A stretch of DNA of 64,000 bases from Terrimicrobium sacchariphilum (GTDB lineage Bacteria > Verrucomicrobiota > Verrucomicrobiia > Chthoniobacterales > Terrimicrobiaceae). The stretch spans positions 726,157 to 790,156 of the forward strand of contig NZ_BDCO01000003.1 in the NCBI RefSeq assembly GCF_001613545.1. The letters run 5' to 3'. A program made the position numbers and the translations under genes. Every line of letters begins with the position of its first letter. Position 1 is the first letter of the stretch. Below the pieces are notes generated by a model that had not been told where the DNA came from, did not search any database, and was given only the letters and a program-made list of their open reading frames with translations. Shown in pieces: positions 8,164-17,766 of the stretch.

Positions 8164-11100
8164 GCTGCACGCCCGCAGCGCGCTGAGTTTTCTGCGCGGA
8201 GCGTCGCGTCCAGAGGAACTGAGTGCGCAGGCGGCCGCGTTGAAGCTGCCCGCCATGGCGCTCTGCGACCGGGACGGGCTCTACGGCGCGGCGCGGCATC
8301 ATGTGGCGGCCAGAGATACAGGCATCGAGCCATTGATCGGCGCGGAGTTGACCATGGAGGATGGCTGCATCCTGCCCGTGCTCGTGGCGACGCGGAATGG
8401 GTATCGCAACCTGAGCCGCCTCATTACGGAGGCGAAGCTGCGCGGAACGAAAACAGAATGCGCCGTGCGCTGGGACGAACTGCCCGCCTATGCCTCGGGG
8501 CTGCTGGCCCTCACGGGTGAGAGCGACGGCCTCCTCCAACATCGCGCGGCGAAAGCCTCGGAGGCTCGCTTGGAGAAGGCGCTCGCGGCCTTTGGGCAGG
8601 ATAATGTTTATGTGGAGGTCCAGCGCCATCTGCTGCGGGGCGAGGAACGGAGGCAGCAGTATCTGGAGGCGGTCGCCGCTCGATGCCGTCTGCCCATCGT
8701 GGCGACGAATGGCGTGATGTACCATGAGCCTGCCCGCCGGGGCGTTCAGGATGTCTTTACCTGTATCCGTCATCACACCTCGCTGTCCAAGGCCGGGCGG
8801 TTGCTCTCAGCCAATGGCGAACGGTTTCTCAAGGCCCCGGAAGAAATGCGGCGACTTTTCGCCGATCACCCGGAGTATCTGGAGAATACGCTGCGCGTGG
8901 CCGAACGGCTGGAGTTTCGCCTTAACGATCTCGGATATGAATTTCCCAAATACCCGGTGCCGGAGGGCGAGACGATGGAGGCGTTTTTGCGACGAACCAC
9001 GATGGAGGGCGCGCGGCGGCAATATGGCTCGGGACTTTCCGAGAAGGTGCGGCGTCAGCTCGAGTTTGAGCTCGATCTGATCTGCCGGCTGGGCTTTGCC
9101 GGGTATTTCCTCATCGTCTGGGATCTGGTGAACTATTGTCGCGAGCACGACATCCTCGTGCAGGGCCGGGGAAGCGCGGCCAATAGCGCCGTCTGCTACA
9201 GCCTGGGCATCACGGTGTGCGATCCGGTGGGGGCGAATCTTCTCTTCGAGCGCTTCCTGAGCGAGGGGCGTACGTCGTGGCCGGATATCGACCTCGACCT
9301 GCCGAGCGGCACCCGGCGGGAGCAGGTCATTCAGGAGGTCTATCAGCGCTATGGCAAGCATGGTGCGGCCATGACGGCCAATGTCATCACCTATCGCGGG
9401 CGGAGCGCCATGCGCGAGATCGGCAAGGCGCTGGAGTTTTCCGAGAGCACGCTGAAGCGCTTTTCCAGTCTCTTCGCCAATGGCGATTTCCCGCATACGC
9501 TCGACCTTGAGTCGCAGCTCGAGCGCTCCGGCGTGGGACGCAACAATCCGCATGCTCGCACCGCAGCGCTGCTTTACGAGCAAATGAAAGGCCTGCCGCG
9601 CCATCTCGGCCAGCACTCGGGCGGCATGATCATCTGCCAGGGGGCGCTCAGCTCCGTAGTGCCCCTGGAAAATGCCTCGATGCCGGGCCGCGTCGTCGCA
9701 CAGTGGGACAAGGACGACTGCGAGGACATGGGCATCATCAAGGTCGATCTTCTCGGTTTGGGCATGATGTCGGCCATGCAGGACACACTGGCGATTTGCT
9801 CGGAGCGAAACAGGCCGGTCGACCTGGCTCATCTCCCGAAGGATGATCCCGCGGTGTATGACCTGCTCCAGCGGGCGGATACGATCGGCACTTTCCAGGT
9901 CGAGAGCCGTGCGCAGATGGCAACGCTGCCCCGGCTGAAGCCCGAGAACTTTTACGACATCGTGGTGCAGGTGGCGATCATCCGGCCCGGACCGATCCAA
10001 GGCAACATGGTGAACCCTTTCCTGGCTCGCAAAGCCGGGGAGGAAGAAGTGACCTATATCGACCCCAAGCTCAAGCCGGTGCTGAAGCGCACTCTCGGCG
10101 TTCCTTTGTTCCAGGAACAACTGCTCAAGATCGCAATGGTGATGGCTGACTTCAGTGGCAGCGAGGCGGAGGAATTGCGGCGAGCCCTGTCCTTCCATCG
10201 CAGCCAGGAACGCATGGACAAGGTCTGCGTGAAGCTGCGCACTGCCATGGAATGCAAGGGCGTGAAGCCCGACGTGCGGGATCAGCTCATTCAAGCGGTC
10301 CAGTCCTTCGCCGTCTACGGGTTTCCGGAGAGCCACGCCATCAGCTTTGCCACCATCGCCTATGCGAGCTGCTGGCTGAAGGTCCACCGCGCACCGGAGT
10401 TTTACTGCGGCCTGCTTAACAACATGCCCATGGGATTTTACAGCGAGAATACGCTCCTGCAGGATGCGCGGCAGCGCGGGGTGCGCGTGCGGCCCATCTC
10501 TGTGCTGGAGTCGGGCTGGCTTTGCCGCGTCGATGAGGATGGTGCGTTGCGCCTCGGGCTGTGCATGGTGCGGGGCGTGCCTGCGGAAACCGGTCAGCGC
10601 ATAGCGGACGAGAATGCGCGAGCGCGCTTCACCTCCCTGAAAGATCTGCGCGCCCGGGCTCACCCCGGTACGCCTGCCTTGCGTGTTCTGGCCCGTATCG
10701 GCGCGCTGAATGGACTCGTGGCCCATCGACGCGATGGACTTTGGAAGATTGAAATTCCCTTTTCTCCGGACGAACTTCCGCTCTTTGAGGAGGCGGAAAG
10801 CTCGCCGCTTGAGGCGATGAGCCCGGAGGAACGGCTGACCATGGACTTTGCCGACACCCGGGTGACCACCGGACCGCACCCGATGCGATTGCTCCGGGAT
10901 CAGGTGCCGGATGCGGTGCCTGCGACCGATCTGCCGGTCTGTCCTGCCAACGAGGAGGTCGAGATCGCCGGCATGGTCATCTGCCGCCAGCGGCCGGGAA
11001 CGGGCAAAGGGGTGGTCTTTGTCAGCCTGGAGGACGAAACCGGAATAGCCAATGCCATCCTGCACGCCACGTTTTTTGAGAAAAACCGGCTGGTGGTGAC

Positions 11101-11233
11101 TCAGGAGCGGTTTTTACGCATTCGCGGAAAGCTGCAGCGCCACAAGGGAGTCATTCATGTCCTCGCCTCCGCTGTCGAAAAGCTCGTGGCCCGCCCCCCG
11201 GAGGTGGCCGCATCCTCTCACGATTTTCACTAG
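8147..11233 (+). CDS. dnaE2: Error-prone DNA polymerase DnaE2
   Basis: 1,028 residues from the ATG at 8147 inside the end of imuB; the frame is open upstream but MSGYVELHARSALSFLRG is the typical DnaE2 start. It has an N-terminal PHP domain (residues 1 to about 200), the C-family polymerase palm with the aspartate motif PDIDLDLPSG near residue 380 and the FLIVWDLVNYCREH and GRGSAANS segments, and a C-terminal OB-fold (EVEIAGMVICRQRPGTGKGV). It performs the mutagenic bypass step in the ImuA-ImuB-DnaE2 mutasome. The length fits DnaE2 (about 1,030 to 1,080) rather than replicative DnaE (about 1,160). Confidence 0.93.
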   Translation: MSGYVELHARSALSFLRGASRPEELSAQAAALKLPAMALCDRDGLYGAARHHVAARDTGIEPLIGAELTMEDGCILPVLVATRNGYRNLSRLITEAKLRGTKTECAVRWDELPAYASGLLALTGESDGLLQHRAAKASEARLEKALAAFGQDNVYVEVQRHLLRGEERRQQYLEAVAARCRLPIVATNGVMYHEPARRGVQDVFTCIRHHTSLSKAGRLLSANGERFLKAPEEMRRLFADHPEYLENTLRVAERLEFRLNDLGYEFPKYPVPEGETMEAFLRRTTMEGARRQYGSGLSEKVRRQLEFELDLICRLGFAGYFLIVWDLVNYCREHDILVQGRGSAANSAVCYSLGITVCDPVGANLLFERFLSEGRTSWPDIDLDLPSGTRREQVIQEVYQRYGKHGAAMTANVITYRGRSAMREIGKALEFSESTLKRFSSLFANGDFPHTLDLESQLERSGVGRNNPHARTAALLYEQMKGLPRHLGQHSGGMIICQGALSSVVPLENASMPGRVVAQWDKDDCEDMGIIKVDLLGLGMMSAMQDTLAICSERNRPVDLAHLPKDDPAVYDLLQRADTIGTFQVESRAQMATLPRLKPENFYDIVVQVAIIRPGPIQGNMVNPFLARKAGEEEVTYIDPKLKPVLKRTLGVPLFQEQLLKIAMVMADFSGSEAEELRRALSFHRSQERMDKVCVKLRTAMECKGVKPDVRDQLIQAVQSFAVYGFPESHAISFATIAYASCWLKVHRAPEFYCGLLNNMPMGFYSENTLLQDARQRGVRVRPISVLESGWLCRVDEDGALRLGLCMVRGVPAETGQRIADENARARFTSLKDLRARAHPGTPALRVLARIGALNGLVAHRRDGLWKIEIPFSPDELPLFEEAESSPLEAMSPEERLTMDFADTRVTTGPHPMRLLRDQVPDAVPATDLPVCPANEEVEIAGMVICRQRPGTGKGVVFVSLEDETGIANAILHATFFEKNRLVVTQERFLRIRGKLQRHKGVIHVLASAVEKLVARPPEVAASSHDFH

Positions 11234-11247
11234 GGCCGTTTACGCGA

Positions 11248-12132
11248 TCACCTGTCCTTGCCGACGTCGCGGCACTTTTGGTCCAGCAGGGCGCAGATGG
11301 CCCTTACTGTAACCGGGTCCATGACGGGGCGCTTGTTCAGGCCGTCGAAGATCTGGCCCAGTTCGCGTCCACTCACGACCTGCAGGTCGCTTTTTCCCGT
11401 GCGCTTTACGAACCAGCCGGGCAGGGCGAGGACGGGCCGAAACGAGCATACCGTTTGCAGGCTTTTTGACAGCCATTGGGAAAGGTGCTGTGAGCGCTCC
11501 CGTGCGTCCCGGATGCCAAAGTCCTCACGCCCCCAGGGATACTCCAGGGCGGTACCGTCGAAGACGACGATATTTGGCGAATGATCGTGGGGTTTCAGCA
11601 CCCGTTTTCGACGTGTCTTGGTCTCAATGGCAAACAGTCCGCCGGGACCCACGACCACGTGGTCCACATTAAAGGTCTTCTGCCCGGGATGCTCGTCAAA
11701 TTCCACGTCATGGAAAACACTCCAGCCATCGGCGAGGAGAGAGTTGAGTTCCTCACCCACAGCCCGTTCACCGAGAAAGCCGAGGTTGTAATCGCGGAGC
11801 AGACAAAGTCTATGCCAGAGACGATGCGAAAAGAAGAGAAAGGGAGGGAGAGAGATGGCGAGGGTGACTCCGCCGGTGACAGGATGTTTGAAGACGGTCC
11901 AGAGTCCGAAGCCGACTACCATCGAGCAGATAAGCAGGATCAATGCATCGGTCATGAGCTTTTCGCTCAGATCGTCGATCCTCAGGCGCAGAGACTCGCC
12001 CGGCGGACGAAGTAAATGCTGGCTGAATGGCGTTTTGAATCGTCTTCGGTACTCGAAGATCAGCAAAAACATAACGCCGAAGACGCCGAGGAGCGGCGTC
12101 AATCCGGCAAAAAACAGAAGGGCAGCCTGCAT
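11248..12132 (-). CDS. NERD domain protein with N-terminal membrane segments
   Basis: 294 residues from an ATG at 12132; the frame is open to 12435 but the extra sequence would overlap the neighbouring gene and is not protein-like. Residues 1 to 32 form a hydrophobic helix (FFAGLTPLLGVFGVMFLLIF) and two more follow (ALILLICSMVVGFGLW and VTLAISLPPFLFF). The cytoplasmic part carries the nuclease-related NERD domain: GERAVGEELNSLL, DHVVVGPGGLFAIETKT, then YPWGRE. NERD is related to restriction-type nuclease folds. The physiological role is unknown. It lies downstream of the PEP-CTERM gene and behind its terminator. Confidence 0.82.
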   Translation of the reverse strand: MQAALLFFAGLTPLLGVFGVMFLLIFEYRRRFKTPFSQHLLRPPGESLRLRIDDLSEKLMTDALILLICSMVVGFGLWTVFKHPVTGGVTLAISLPPFLFFSHRLWHRLCLLRDYNLGFLGERAVGEELNSLLADGWSVFHDVEFDEHPGQKTFNVDHVVVGPGGLFAIETKTRRKRVLKPHDHSPNIVVFDGTALEYPWGREDFGIRDARERSQHLSQWLSKSLQTVCSFRPVLALPGWFVKRTGKSDLQVVSGRELGQIFDGLNKRPVMDPVTVRAICALLDQKCRDVGKDR

Positions 12133-12317
12133 CGCAGCGGTATGGTAAATTTCAAAAAGATGTACCAGAGTGGAGTATCCGGGTTTCCTTCGCCGTTGAT
12201 GGAACGAGGGGCGGAAGGGAGCCTGTGGGAGCCTGATCAACTGGTTCCCTAGGGTTTGTACGTAATCTTTTGACGACGTTGTGAGAGGGAGGTTCCCTGG
12301 TCGATTTCTACAAAAAA

Positions 12318-12354
12318 GCGCCAGGTCGGAAAGAAACGCTTTCGAACCTGGCGC
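12318..12354 (-). terminator. Rho-independent terminator of the PEP-CTERM repeat gene
   Basis: A 16-base stem (arms 12318 to 12333 and 12339 to 12354, two mismatches, loop of five) reads on the minus strand into a run of six T. It begins just 23 bases beyond the stop of the minus-strand repeat protein gene and separates it from the NERD gene. Confidence 0.8.
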
Positions 12355-12376
12355 GACTGTTACCGACGGAGCCGGT

Positions 12377-14014
12377 TTATGACAGAAAGGAAACGTGGCG
12401 CCGCGTAAGCCTCTGTACAAGGAACAGGAGACCAAGTCCCGCCAGCGCGAGAGTCACGGAGCCGGGTTCGGGAACCACGCTTAAGCTGAGAACCCCTGTA
12501 TTTTCAGCGAAGGTCCAGGTATTGTTTCCGCTGCTCATCGTCCATACATTGGCATTCTCCGTGAAGCCATTGACGGTGAATGTGCTGCCAAAGGTCTCGT
12601 CCAGGGTTCCGGTCGTGACGATGGTCCAGCTGTTACCGTCGGCAATGGCGGCGCTGGTCAGATCAAAAGTGAAATCACCGTTCAAAGCCAGGGTGCCGGT
12701 ACCATTGATCTGATTGCTCACGCCGTTGGATCCGATGGCGAATGTCATCCCGGCATTGTCGGCGAGAACGAGCGTGCCGCTGCTTACCACGGTATTTCCC
12801 GTGTAGGTGTTGACTCCTCCGAGGATCCATTTGCCCGTGCCGGTCTTGGCCAGCGAGGTGGCTCCTCCGTTGTCACCGATGACGACCGAGAGCGAGTTGT
12901 CGCCTGCGCTGGATCCGGTCAGCGTGAGCGTGCGCTCGCCGCTCTGGCCATTGTATCCGATCGCACTTGTTCCGCTAAATGTCACTGCGCCGCTTCCCGA
13001 TGCGTCCAAAGTGCCGCCATTCGCGCCTACGCTGAAGAGACGATCGGTGCTGATCGCTGCTCCCGTGTAACGAAGCGTGCCGCCATTGAGGATCAAGTTG
13101 CTGGCTAAACTCGAGGCAGCGCCGATACTGCTGTTGGCACCGCCGTTGGCGAGAGTCGAGATGCTCAGGATGCCGCCATTGATCGTGGTCGCGCCGGAGT
13201 ATGTCGAGGCGGTATTTGACAAGGTCAGGGTGCTGGTGCCGGACTTGGTCAACGCAAGGATCTGGGTGGCCGAATTGCCGTTGTTCAGATTTCCGCTATA
13301 CGATGTGCTGGAGGAACCGTTGACTGTTAGCGTGCTCGTCGAGTTGTTTGTGAGATTTCTGATCACATTGGACGAGTTTGTGCCTGCCAGAGATGCGACA
13401 GTGAGGTTCTTCCCGCCCATGAGGATGTTCCCACCAGCCATCGTCAATGCCGTGTCAGTAGGGAGGGCATTATCGACACCGATCCGCAGGTTGCCAGCCG
13501 TGACCCTCGTTGCTCCGGTATAGGTATTGGCCGCTCCCAGCGTAAGGTTGTAGTTCGCCGCAAATGAAACGCTTTCGTTACCGGTGAGGACGGAATTGAT
13601 GATGGCATTGGAGCTGGCATTTGTACTGTTCTTAACGGTAACGCCTGAGCCTCCATTCGAGAATGTGACCGCGCCTCCATTCAAGGTGACGGTGGATGTG
13701 CCGCCATTCTGAAAATCCAGGCCGCCGCTTGTCACTCCTCCTCCCTGCACGGAGACCGTATAGCTTCCTGTGGAAACGGCATCTTTGAATACAGCGGTGT
13801 TGCCAGCCCCCGGCCAGGTGCTATCGACTCCCGCGCTCAACCACTGGGAATTTGTCGTATCCCAGGTTCCTGTGCCTCCTACGCCTGACTGATTGCCGCT
13901 CGGGTCCCACGTCAGAGATATCGCCGGGGAGTTGGTCAGCGACAGACCGAGCAGGCTGAAGGCTACACATGCCGAGCGGTAGATGGCCGGGGAGGAGGCA
14001 AAGGGGGATTTCAT
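12377..14014 (-). CDS. Autotransporter-associated beta-strand repeat protein with PEP-CTERM sorting signal
   Basis: 545 residues. An N-terminal signal peptide (hydrophobic stretch ACVAFSLLGLSLTNSPAIS) is followed by Gly/Ser/Thr/Asn-rich repeats of the autotransporter-associated type, for example AANTYTGATRVTAGNLRIG, ASTYSGATTINGGILSIS and VNTYTGNTVVSSGTLVLAD. The C-terminus has VVPEPGS, a hydrophobic helix (VTLALAGLGLLFLV) and a basic tail (QRLTRRH), the PEP-CTERM exosortase signal. The protein is thus probably exported, processed by an exosortase and displayed or released. Composition is strongly unlike the neighbours, as usual for such repeats. No exosortase is in the window. Confidence 0.9.
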   Translation of the reverse strand: MKSPFASSPAIYRSACVAFSLLGLSLTNSPAISLTWDPSGNQSGVGGTGTWDTTNSQWLSAGVDSTWPGAGNTAVFKDAVSTGSYTVSVQGGGVTSGGLDFQNGGTSTVTLNGGAVTFSNGGSGVTVKNSTNASSNAIINSVLTGNESVSFAANYNLTLGAANTYTGATRVTAGNLRIGVDNALPTDTALTMAGGNILMGGKNLTVASLAGTNSSNVIRNLTNNSTSTLTVNGSSSTSYSGNLNNGNSATQILALTKSGTSTLTLSNTASTYSGATTINGGILSISTLANGGANSSIGAASSLASNLILNGGTLRYTGAAISTDRLFSVGANGGTLDASGSGAVTFSGTSAIGYNGQSGERTLTLTGSSAGDNSLSVVIGDNGGATSLAKTGTGKWILGGVNTYTGNTVVSSGTLVLADNAGMTFAIGSNGVSNQINGTGTLALNGDFTFDLTSAAIADGNSWTIVTTGTLDETFGSTFTVNGFTENANVWTMSSGNNTWTFAENTGVLSLSVVPEPGSVTLALAGLGLLFLVQRLTRRHVSFLS

Positions 14015-14021
14015 AGGATGG

Positions 14022-14041
14022 GGGAAAACACGTGTTCTCCC
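14022..14041. promoter_or_regulatory. Palindrome in the leader of the PEP-CTERM gene
   Basis: An inverted repeat with ACACGTGT at its centre and G3/C3 ends lies 8 to 27 bases upstream of the ATG at 14014. A second short palindrome, GAGATTT CCA AAATCTC, lies at 14124 to 14140. Both are in the 250-base gap before the arsenic operon and are plausible operator or leader-structure elements. No clear sigma-70 promoter was assigned. Confidence 0.3.
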
Positions 14042-14188
14042 GAAGCATCCCGTTGCAAAGATCTCGATTCAATGGAGATAATGGTCAAACTGTTGAATCA
14101 ATGACTCTACTCCAAGGTGTTTTGAGATTTCCAAAATCTCCTACGGGAAGAGGAGTTCAGCCTGCTTTCTGAAGGTCCGAAACTTGTA

Positions 14189-14204
14189 CTCCCAAGGGTG
14201 GGAG
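14189..14204. terminator. Short hairpin beyond the arsenic operon
   Basis: CTCCCA AGGG TGGGAG forms a six-base stem with a four-base loop 62 bases beyond the stop of the last arsenic gene (transcribed on the minus strand). No T run follows on either strand, so it is only a weak terminator candidate. Nothing else is evident between 14015 and 14265 apart from the palindromes described above. Confidence 0.25.
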
Positions 14205-14265
14205 CCACCTTGATCTGTGGTTAAGTGGGCGACGGTAGTCCCGGGACCCTATAATGAAAAACGTT

Positions 14266-14697
14266 CTAGCGGAGGGCGAAGGAAAGACCGGCTGCGTACG
14301 CCTCGAAGACGAGCTTGATCTCGTCCCGGACACGCCGGAATTCCTTCAGGATATCTTCATCAGTTCCGGTGGCATGCGCCGGGTCGTCGAATCCCCAGTG
14401 ATAACGATGCACCTGACCCGGAAACATCGGGCAGGCCTGGTCGGCATTGCCGCAAACGGTGATCACTGTGTCGATTTTCGTCTGCAAAAACTCGTCCATG
14501 TGCTTCGAGCGGTGAGCGGAAATGTCGATGCCGATTTCCTGCATGACCTGGATGGCCTTGGGATGGACGTAGCCGGCAGGCTTTGAGCCAGCGCTCTGGA
14601 CATTGACGAGGTGACCGGCGGCATGATGGAGAATGCCTTCGGCGAGGTGACTGCGGCAGGAGTTGCCGGTGCAGAGGATGAGGACCGTGGGTTTCAT
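14266..14697 (-). CDS. arsC: Arsenate reductase, low-molecular-weight phosphatase (thioredoxin) type
   Basis: 143 residues from the ATG at 14697, chosen because it gives a 4-base ATGA overlap with the acr3 stop; an in-frame ATG at 14724 would overlap acr3 further. The P-loop [14 protein letters not shown] with its catalytic cysteine and the later pair [11 protein letters not shown] (spacing C-x6-C) correspond to the three redox cysteines of the pI258-type ArsC, which reduces arsenate to arsenite using thioredoxin. It is the last gene of the operon and the second arsC paralogue in it. Confidence 0.88.
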   Translation of the reverse strand: MKPTVLILCTGNSCRSHLAEGILHHAAGHLVNVQSAGSKPAGYVHPKAIQVMQEIGIDISAHRSKHMDEFLQTKIDTVITVCGNADQACPMFPGQVHRYHWGFDDPAHATGTDEDILKEFRRVRDEIKLVFEAYAAGLSFALR

Positions 14698-15773
14698 GAG
14701 AGGGTGGGTTTGCTCTGGTACCAATCGCGGCTTTGGACGCAGATGCGGCAGACGGAGAGCATGACCGGCACCTCGACGAGCACGCCGACGATGGTGGCCA
14801 GCGCGGCGGGGCTGGTCGGGCCGAAGAGCGTGATCGCGACCGCAACGGCGAGTTCAAAGAAGTTGCTTGCACCGATGAGAGCGCCGGGTGTGGCGACATT
14901 GTGACGCACGCCAAAGAGCCGCATCAGGCCGTAGGTGAGGCCGGAGTTGAAGTAGACCTGGATGGTGATGGGAATGGCGAGGAGGATGACGGCCAGCCAG
15001 TTCGAAAGAAGATTGTCGGCCTGGAAAGCAAAGATGAGCGTGAGCGTGGCAAGCAGGGCGAGGATGGCGACCGGGCGAAATTTTGGCAGGAATGCGCCCT
15101 CGAACCACGCCGAACCCTTTGCCTTGATCAGCGCGAAACGGCTGAGCCAGCCCGCCGCCAGCGGCACGACGATAAAGACGATCACCGATGTGATGAGGAC
15201 CTCCGCCGGGATATGGACTCCGCTCACCCCGGCGAGGATCATGACGATCGGAGCGAAGGCGAAGACCATGATCAGGTCGTTGATGGCGACCTGAGCCAGC
15301 GTGTATGCGCCGTCCCCATCGGTGAGATAACTCCAGACGAAGACCATGGCCGTGCAGGGCGCTGCGGCGAGGATGATGAGGCCTGCCACGTAGTTGGCCG
15401 CCGTGGTGGGTTCGATCCAGCCGAGGACGGAGGAAAAAAGTCCCTGGATGAAAATCCAGCCCAGCGCAGCCATGCTGAGCGGTTTGATGATCCAGTTGAC
15501 GAACAAGGTGACGAGGAGTCCCCTCGGTTTCTGAAAGACGCCATGAATCCCGCCGAAGTCGATCTTCAGCATCATGGGAAAGATCATGAGCCAGATCAGG
15601 ATGGCGATGGCGATGTTGACGTGGGAGCCCTGGCCAAACTCCCATCGGCTGACAGCGGCGGTGACACCGGGCAGGAACTTGCCGATCGTCACTCCGGCGA
15701 CCATGCAGACGAGCACCCAGGCGGAGAGATAGCGCTCGAAGAAATCGAGGCGCTTGGCGACGTTGGTGGTCAT
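14694..15773 (-). CDS. acr3: ACR3-type arsenite efflux transporter
   Basis: 359 residues with about ten hydrophobic helices. The segment [20 protein letters not shown] and the preceding [11 protein letters not shown] contain the conserved cysteine of ACR3 transporters; [10 protein letters not shown] and [13 protein letters not shown] are also typical. It exports arsenite across the inner membrane. Here it follows arsA, whose ATPase may energise it, and is coupled to arsC by a 4-base overlap. Confidence 0.92.
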   Translation of the reverse strand: MTTNVAKRLDFFERYLSAWVLVCMVAGVTIGKFLPGVTAAVSRWEFGQGSHVNIAIAILIWLMIFPMMLKIDFGGIHGVFQKPRGLLVTLFVNWIIKPLSMAALGWIFIQGLFSSVLGWIEPTTAANYVAGLIILAAAPCTAMVFVWSYLTDGDGAYTLAQVAINDLIMVFAFAPIVMILAGVSGVHIPAEVLITSVIVFIVVPLAAGWLSRFALIKAKGSAWFEGAFLPKFRPVAILALLATLTLIFAFQADNLLSNWLAVILLAIPITIQVYFNSGLTYGLMRLFGVRHNVATPGALIGASNFFELAVAVAITLFGPTSPAALATIVGVLVEVPVMLSVCRICVQSRDWYQSKPTLS

Positions 15774-15783
15774 CGTGTGTGGC

Positions 15784-17766
15784 TTAGCAGCAGCCGGTCC
15801 CTCCGCAGCACTCGCTGCTCGCCTTGGCCAGCGGTTGATCGCCGATCATGACTCGACGGATCGCTTCGCCCGTCTCGGGGTGCCGGGTCAGGGCGGGGGC
15901 CGCTTCTTCCTGCTTGATCTCGTAATGCTTCGGAGTTTCGCAGCAGCCAGAGGGGAGGGTTTCGTAGATGTAGGTTTTCATGAAAGGGAAGGGGGACGAG
16001 GTTGCAAAAAGGGAGGCCAGCGCTGCCGAGCCGATAGGCTCCTCGGCCTGCCAGGTGATCATGGCAGAGCGCTTCGCAAGCGAGGTTACCTCAGCGAGGT
16101 AAGGCCCTTCATTGATTGCACGGTGTCTTAGCACGGGGTCGTTGGAGCCGAGTGACGTAAGGCACTGGTTGACGACCCAGCCAAAAGGCTCGATGCCTGC
16201 GCGGCGGAGATCGTCTTGGAGTTGAGCCGCTTCATGGACCGGGGTGGCCTCGGGCAGGGTGACCAGGATCACCCGGGTGAAATCGGGATCTCTCAGGCGC
16301 GGTAGCAGGGTGCGGACATCCTCCGGAATCGTGTCGCGCGACTGTCGGCCGAGTTCGCGATGATAGGCCTCGGTCGTATCGAGCAGCAGCAGGGTATGCC
16401 CGGTCGGGGCGGTATCCAGGATGACAAATCCATCGCTGGCTGCCGCCACCGTACGCGCGAACGCTCGAAACACGGCGATTTCCTCTGTGCACGGCGAGCG
16501 CAGATCCTCGGCCAGCAGGGCCCGGCTCTCTGCATCGAGCTGGGCTCCCTGGGTTTCCATGACCTGCGCGACATAGGCGCTCGTTTCCTCCTGCGGGTCG
16601 ATGCGGCTGACGGCGAGGCCCTGGGAGTTTCCCTGCAGGGTATCCAGCAGGTGCGCCGCCGGGTCGGTGGTGGATAGGTGCACGGCATGGCCCCGGCTCA
16701 CAAGCTCCATGGCAATGGCGGCTGCAAGGGTGGTTTTGCCTACTCCTCCCTTGCCCATCGTCATGATGATGCCACGACCAGCTTGTTCCAGCTCGGAAAG
16801 AAAGTCGCCGATATTCTCAAAGAGGGGCATCGCGATGACTGGTGCCTCGGGAGCCGCTTTCAGATCCGAAGCAGTTCCTGTGATGGCGCGCAAGGCATTG
16901 AGTCCAATGAGATTTGTCGGCCGGAGAGGTATGTGGCAGACAGGCAACTGGTTCAGGAAATCCGCGAAATGGGCGAGCGCACGTTTTCCTCGAGCCTCCA
17001 TCGCCGTCGCGATGCGATCTCCGTCCACGCTGGAGGTGAACAGGCCATTCAGGACGAGGCGTTGATTGGAGACTCCGAGAGCGAGCAATTCCTCGTGTGT
17101 TCTCCGGGCTTCGCGCAGGGGAGCCATTTCCGCTCGGCTGACAAGAATGACGCTCGCAAGTGCGGGGTTGGTCAGAGCCTTGAGCGCGCCTTCGTAGACT
17201 GAGCGCTGCTGGTCGAGTCCGGCGAGCGGACCGAGACATGAGGTTCCCGAAGTGTTGGTCTGAAAGAATCCCGTCCAAGCCTTGGGCAGGGTCAGCAGAC
17301 GCAACGTGTGTCCGGTCGGCGCGGTGTCAAAGATGACATGATCGTATCCCATCGTCGATGTGGGCTCGCCGAGGAAACGGGAAAACTCGTCAAAAGCGGC
17401 AATCTCCATCGTGCATGCGCCGGAGAGCTGCTCCTCCATGTTTTCCAGGGCGGCGTCGGGCAGAATGCCGCGCATAGGGCCGATGATCTTCTCGCGGTAT
17501 TGCCGGGCGGCCTCCTGGGGATCGATGTTCAGCGCGAACAAGCCAGGCACCCGCGGAATCTGCCGCGGCTCGTGGGAAAGCGGCGTCTCCAGGACCTCGT
17601 CGAGATTCGAGGCCGGATCTGTGCTGACCAACAGTACCCGCCTTCCGGCGTCAGCGAGAGAAATCGCCGTGGCACAGGCGAGTGATGTCTTTCCTACTCC
17701 GCCCTTGCCGGTGAAAAACAGGAACCGAGTGGCCGAGGACAGGAAATCCGAGAAATCCACGCTCAT
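15784..17766 (-). CDS. arsA: ArsA arsenite-stimulated ATPase with cysteine-rich C-terminal extension
   Basis: 660 residues from the ATG at 17766, which overlaps the arsD stop (ATGA). There are two ATPase halves: P-loops FFTGKGGVGKTSLA (near residue 18) and IMTMGKGGVGKTTLA (near residue 335), each followed by a DTAPTGHT signature. Metal-site regions GACTMEIAAFDEF and SPCTEEIAVFRAF are present. ArsA takes As(III) from ArsD and drives the efflux pump. After about residue 595 the chain continues in frame into MKTYIYETLPSGCC, then HPETGEAIRRVMIGDQPL and ends ECCGGTGCC. This tail resembles small FmdB-like proteins and is not part of classical ArsA. Confidence 0.9.
   Translation of the reverse strand: MSVDFSDFLSSATRFLFFTGKGGVGKTSLACATAISLADAGRRVLLVSTDPASNLDEVLETPLSHEPRQIPRVPGLFALNIDPQEAARQYREKIIGPMRGILPDAALENMEEQLSGACTMEIAAFDEFSRFLGEPTSTMGYDHVIFDTAPTGHTLRLLTLPKAWTGFFQTNTSGTSCLGPLAGLDQQRSVYEGALKALTNPALASVILVSRAEMAPLREARRTHEELLALGVSNQRLVLNGLFTSSVDGDRIATAMEARGKRALAHFADFLNQLPVCHIPLRPTNLIGLNALRAITGTASDLKAAPEAPVIAMPLFENIGDFLSELEQAGRGIIMTMGKGGVGKTTLAAAIAMELVSRGHAVHLSTTDPAAHLLDTLQGNSQGLAVSRIDPQEETSAYVAQVMETQGAQLDAESRALLAEDLRSPCTEEIAVFRAFARTVAAASDGFVILDTAPTGHTLLLLDTTEAYHRELGRQSRDTIPEDVRTLLPRLRDPDFTRVILVTLPEATPVHEAAQLQDDLRRAGIEPFGWVVNQCLTSLGSNDPVLRHRAINEGPYLAEVTSLAKRSAMITWQAEEPIGSAALASLFATSSPFPFMKTYIYETLPSGCCETPKHYEIKQEEAAPALTRHPETGEAIRRVMIGDQPLAKASSECCGGTGCC

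Noticed and set aside
8807..11065. 752-codon open frame on the minus strand
   Set aside because: Antisense shadow of dnaE2, which has all family motifs on the plus strand.
12807..13523. Two open frames on the plus strand rich in Pro/Val/Leu
   Set aside because: They are mirror images of the Gly/Ser/Thr repeat protein on the minus strand and show no independent features.
14250..14255. TATAAT hexamer on the plus strand
   Set aside because: No plus-strand gene follows; it abuts the end of the minus-strand arsC, and no -35 partner is seen.
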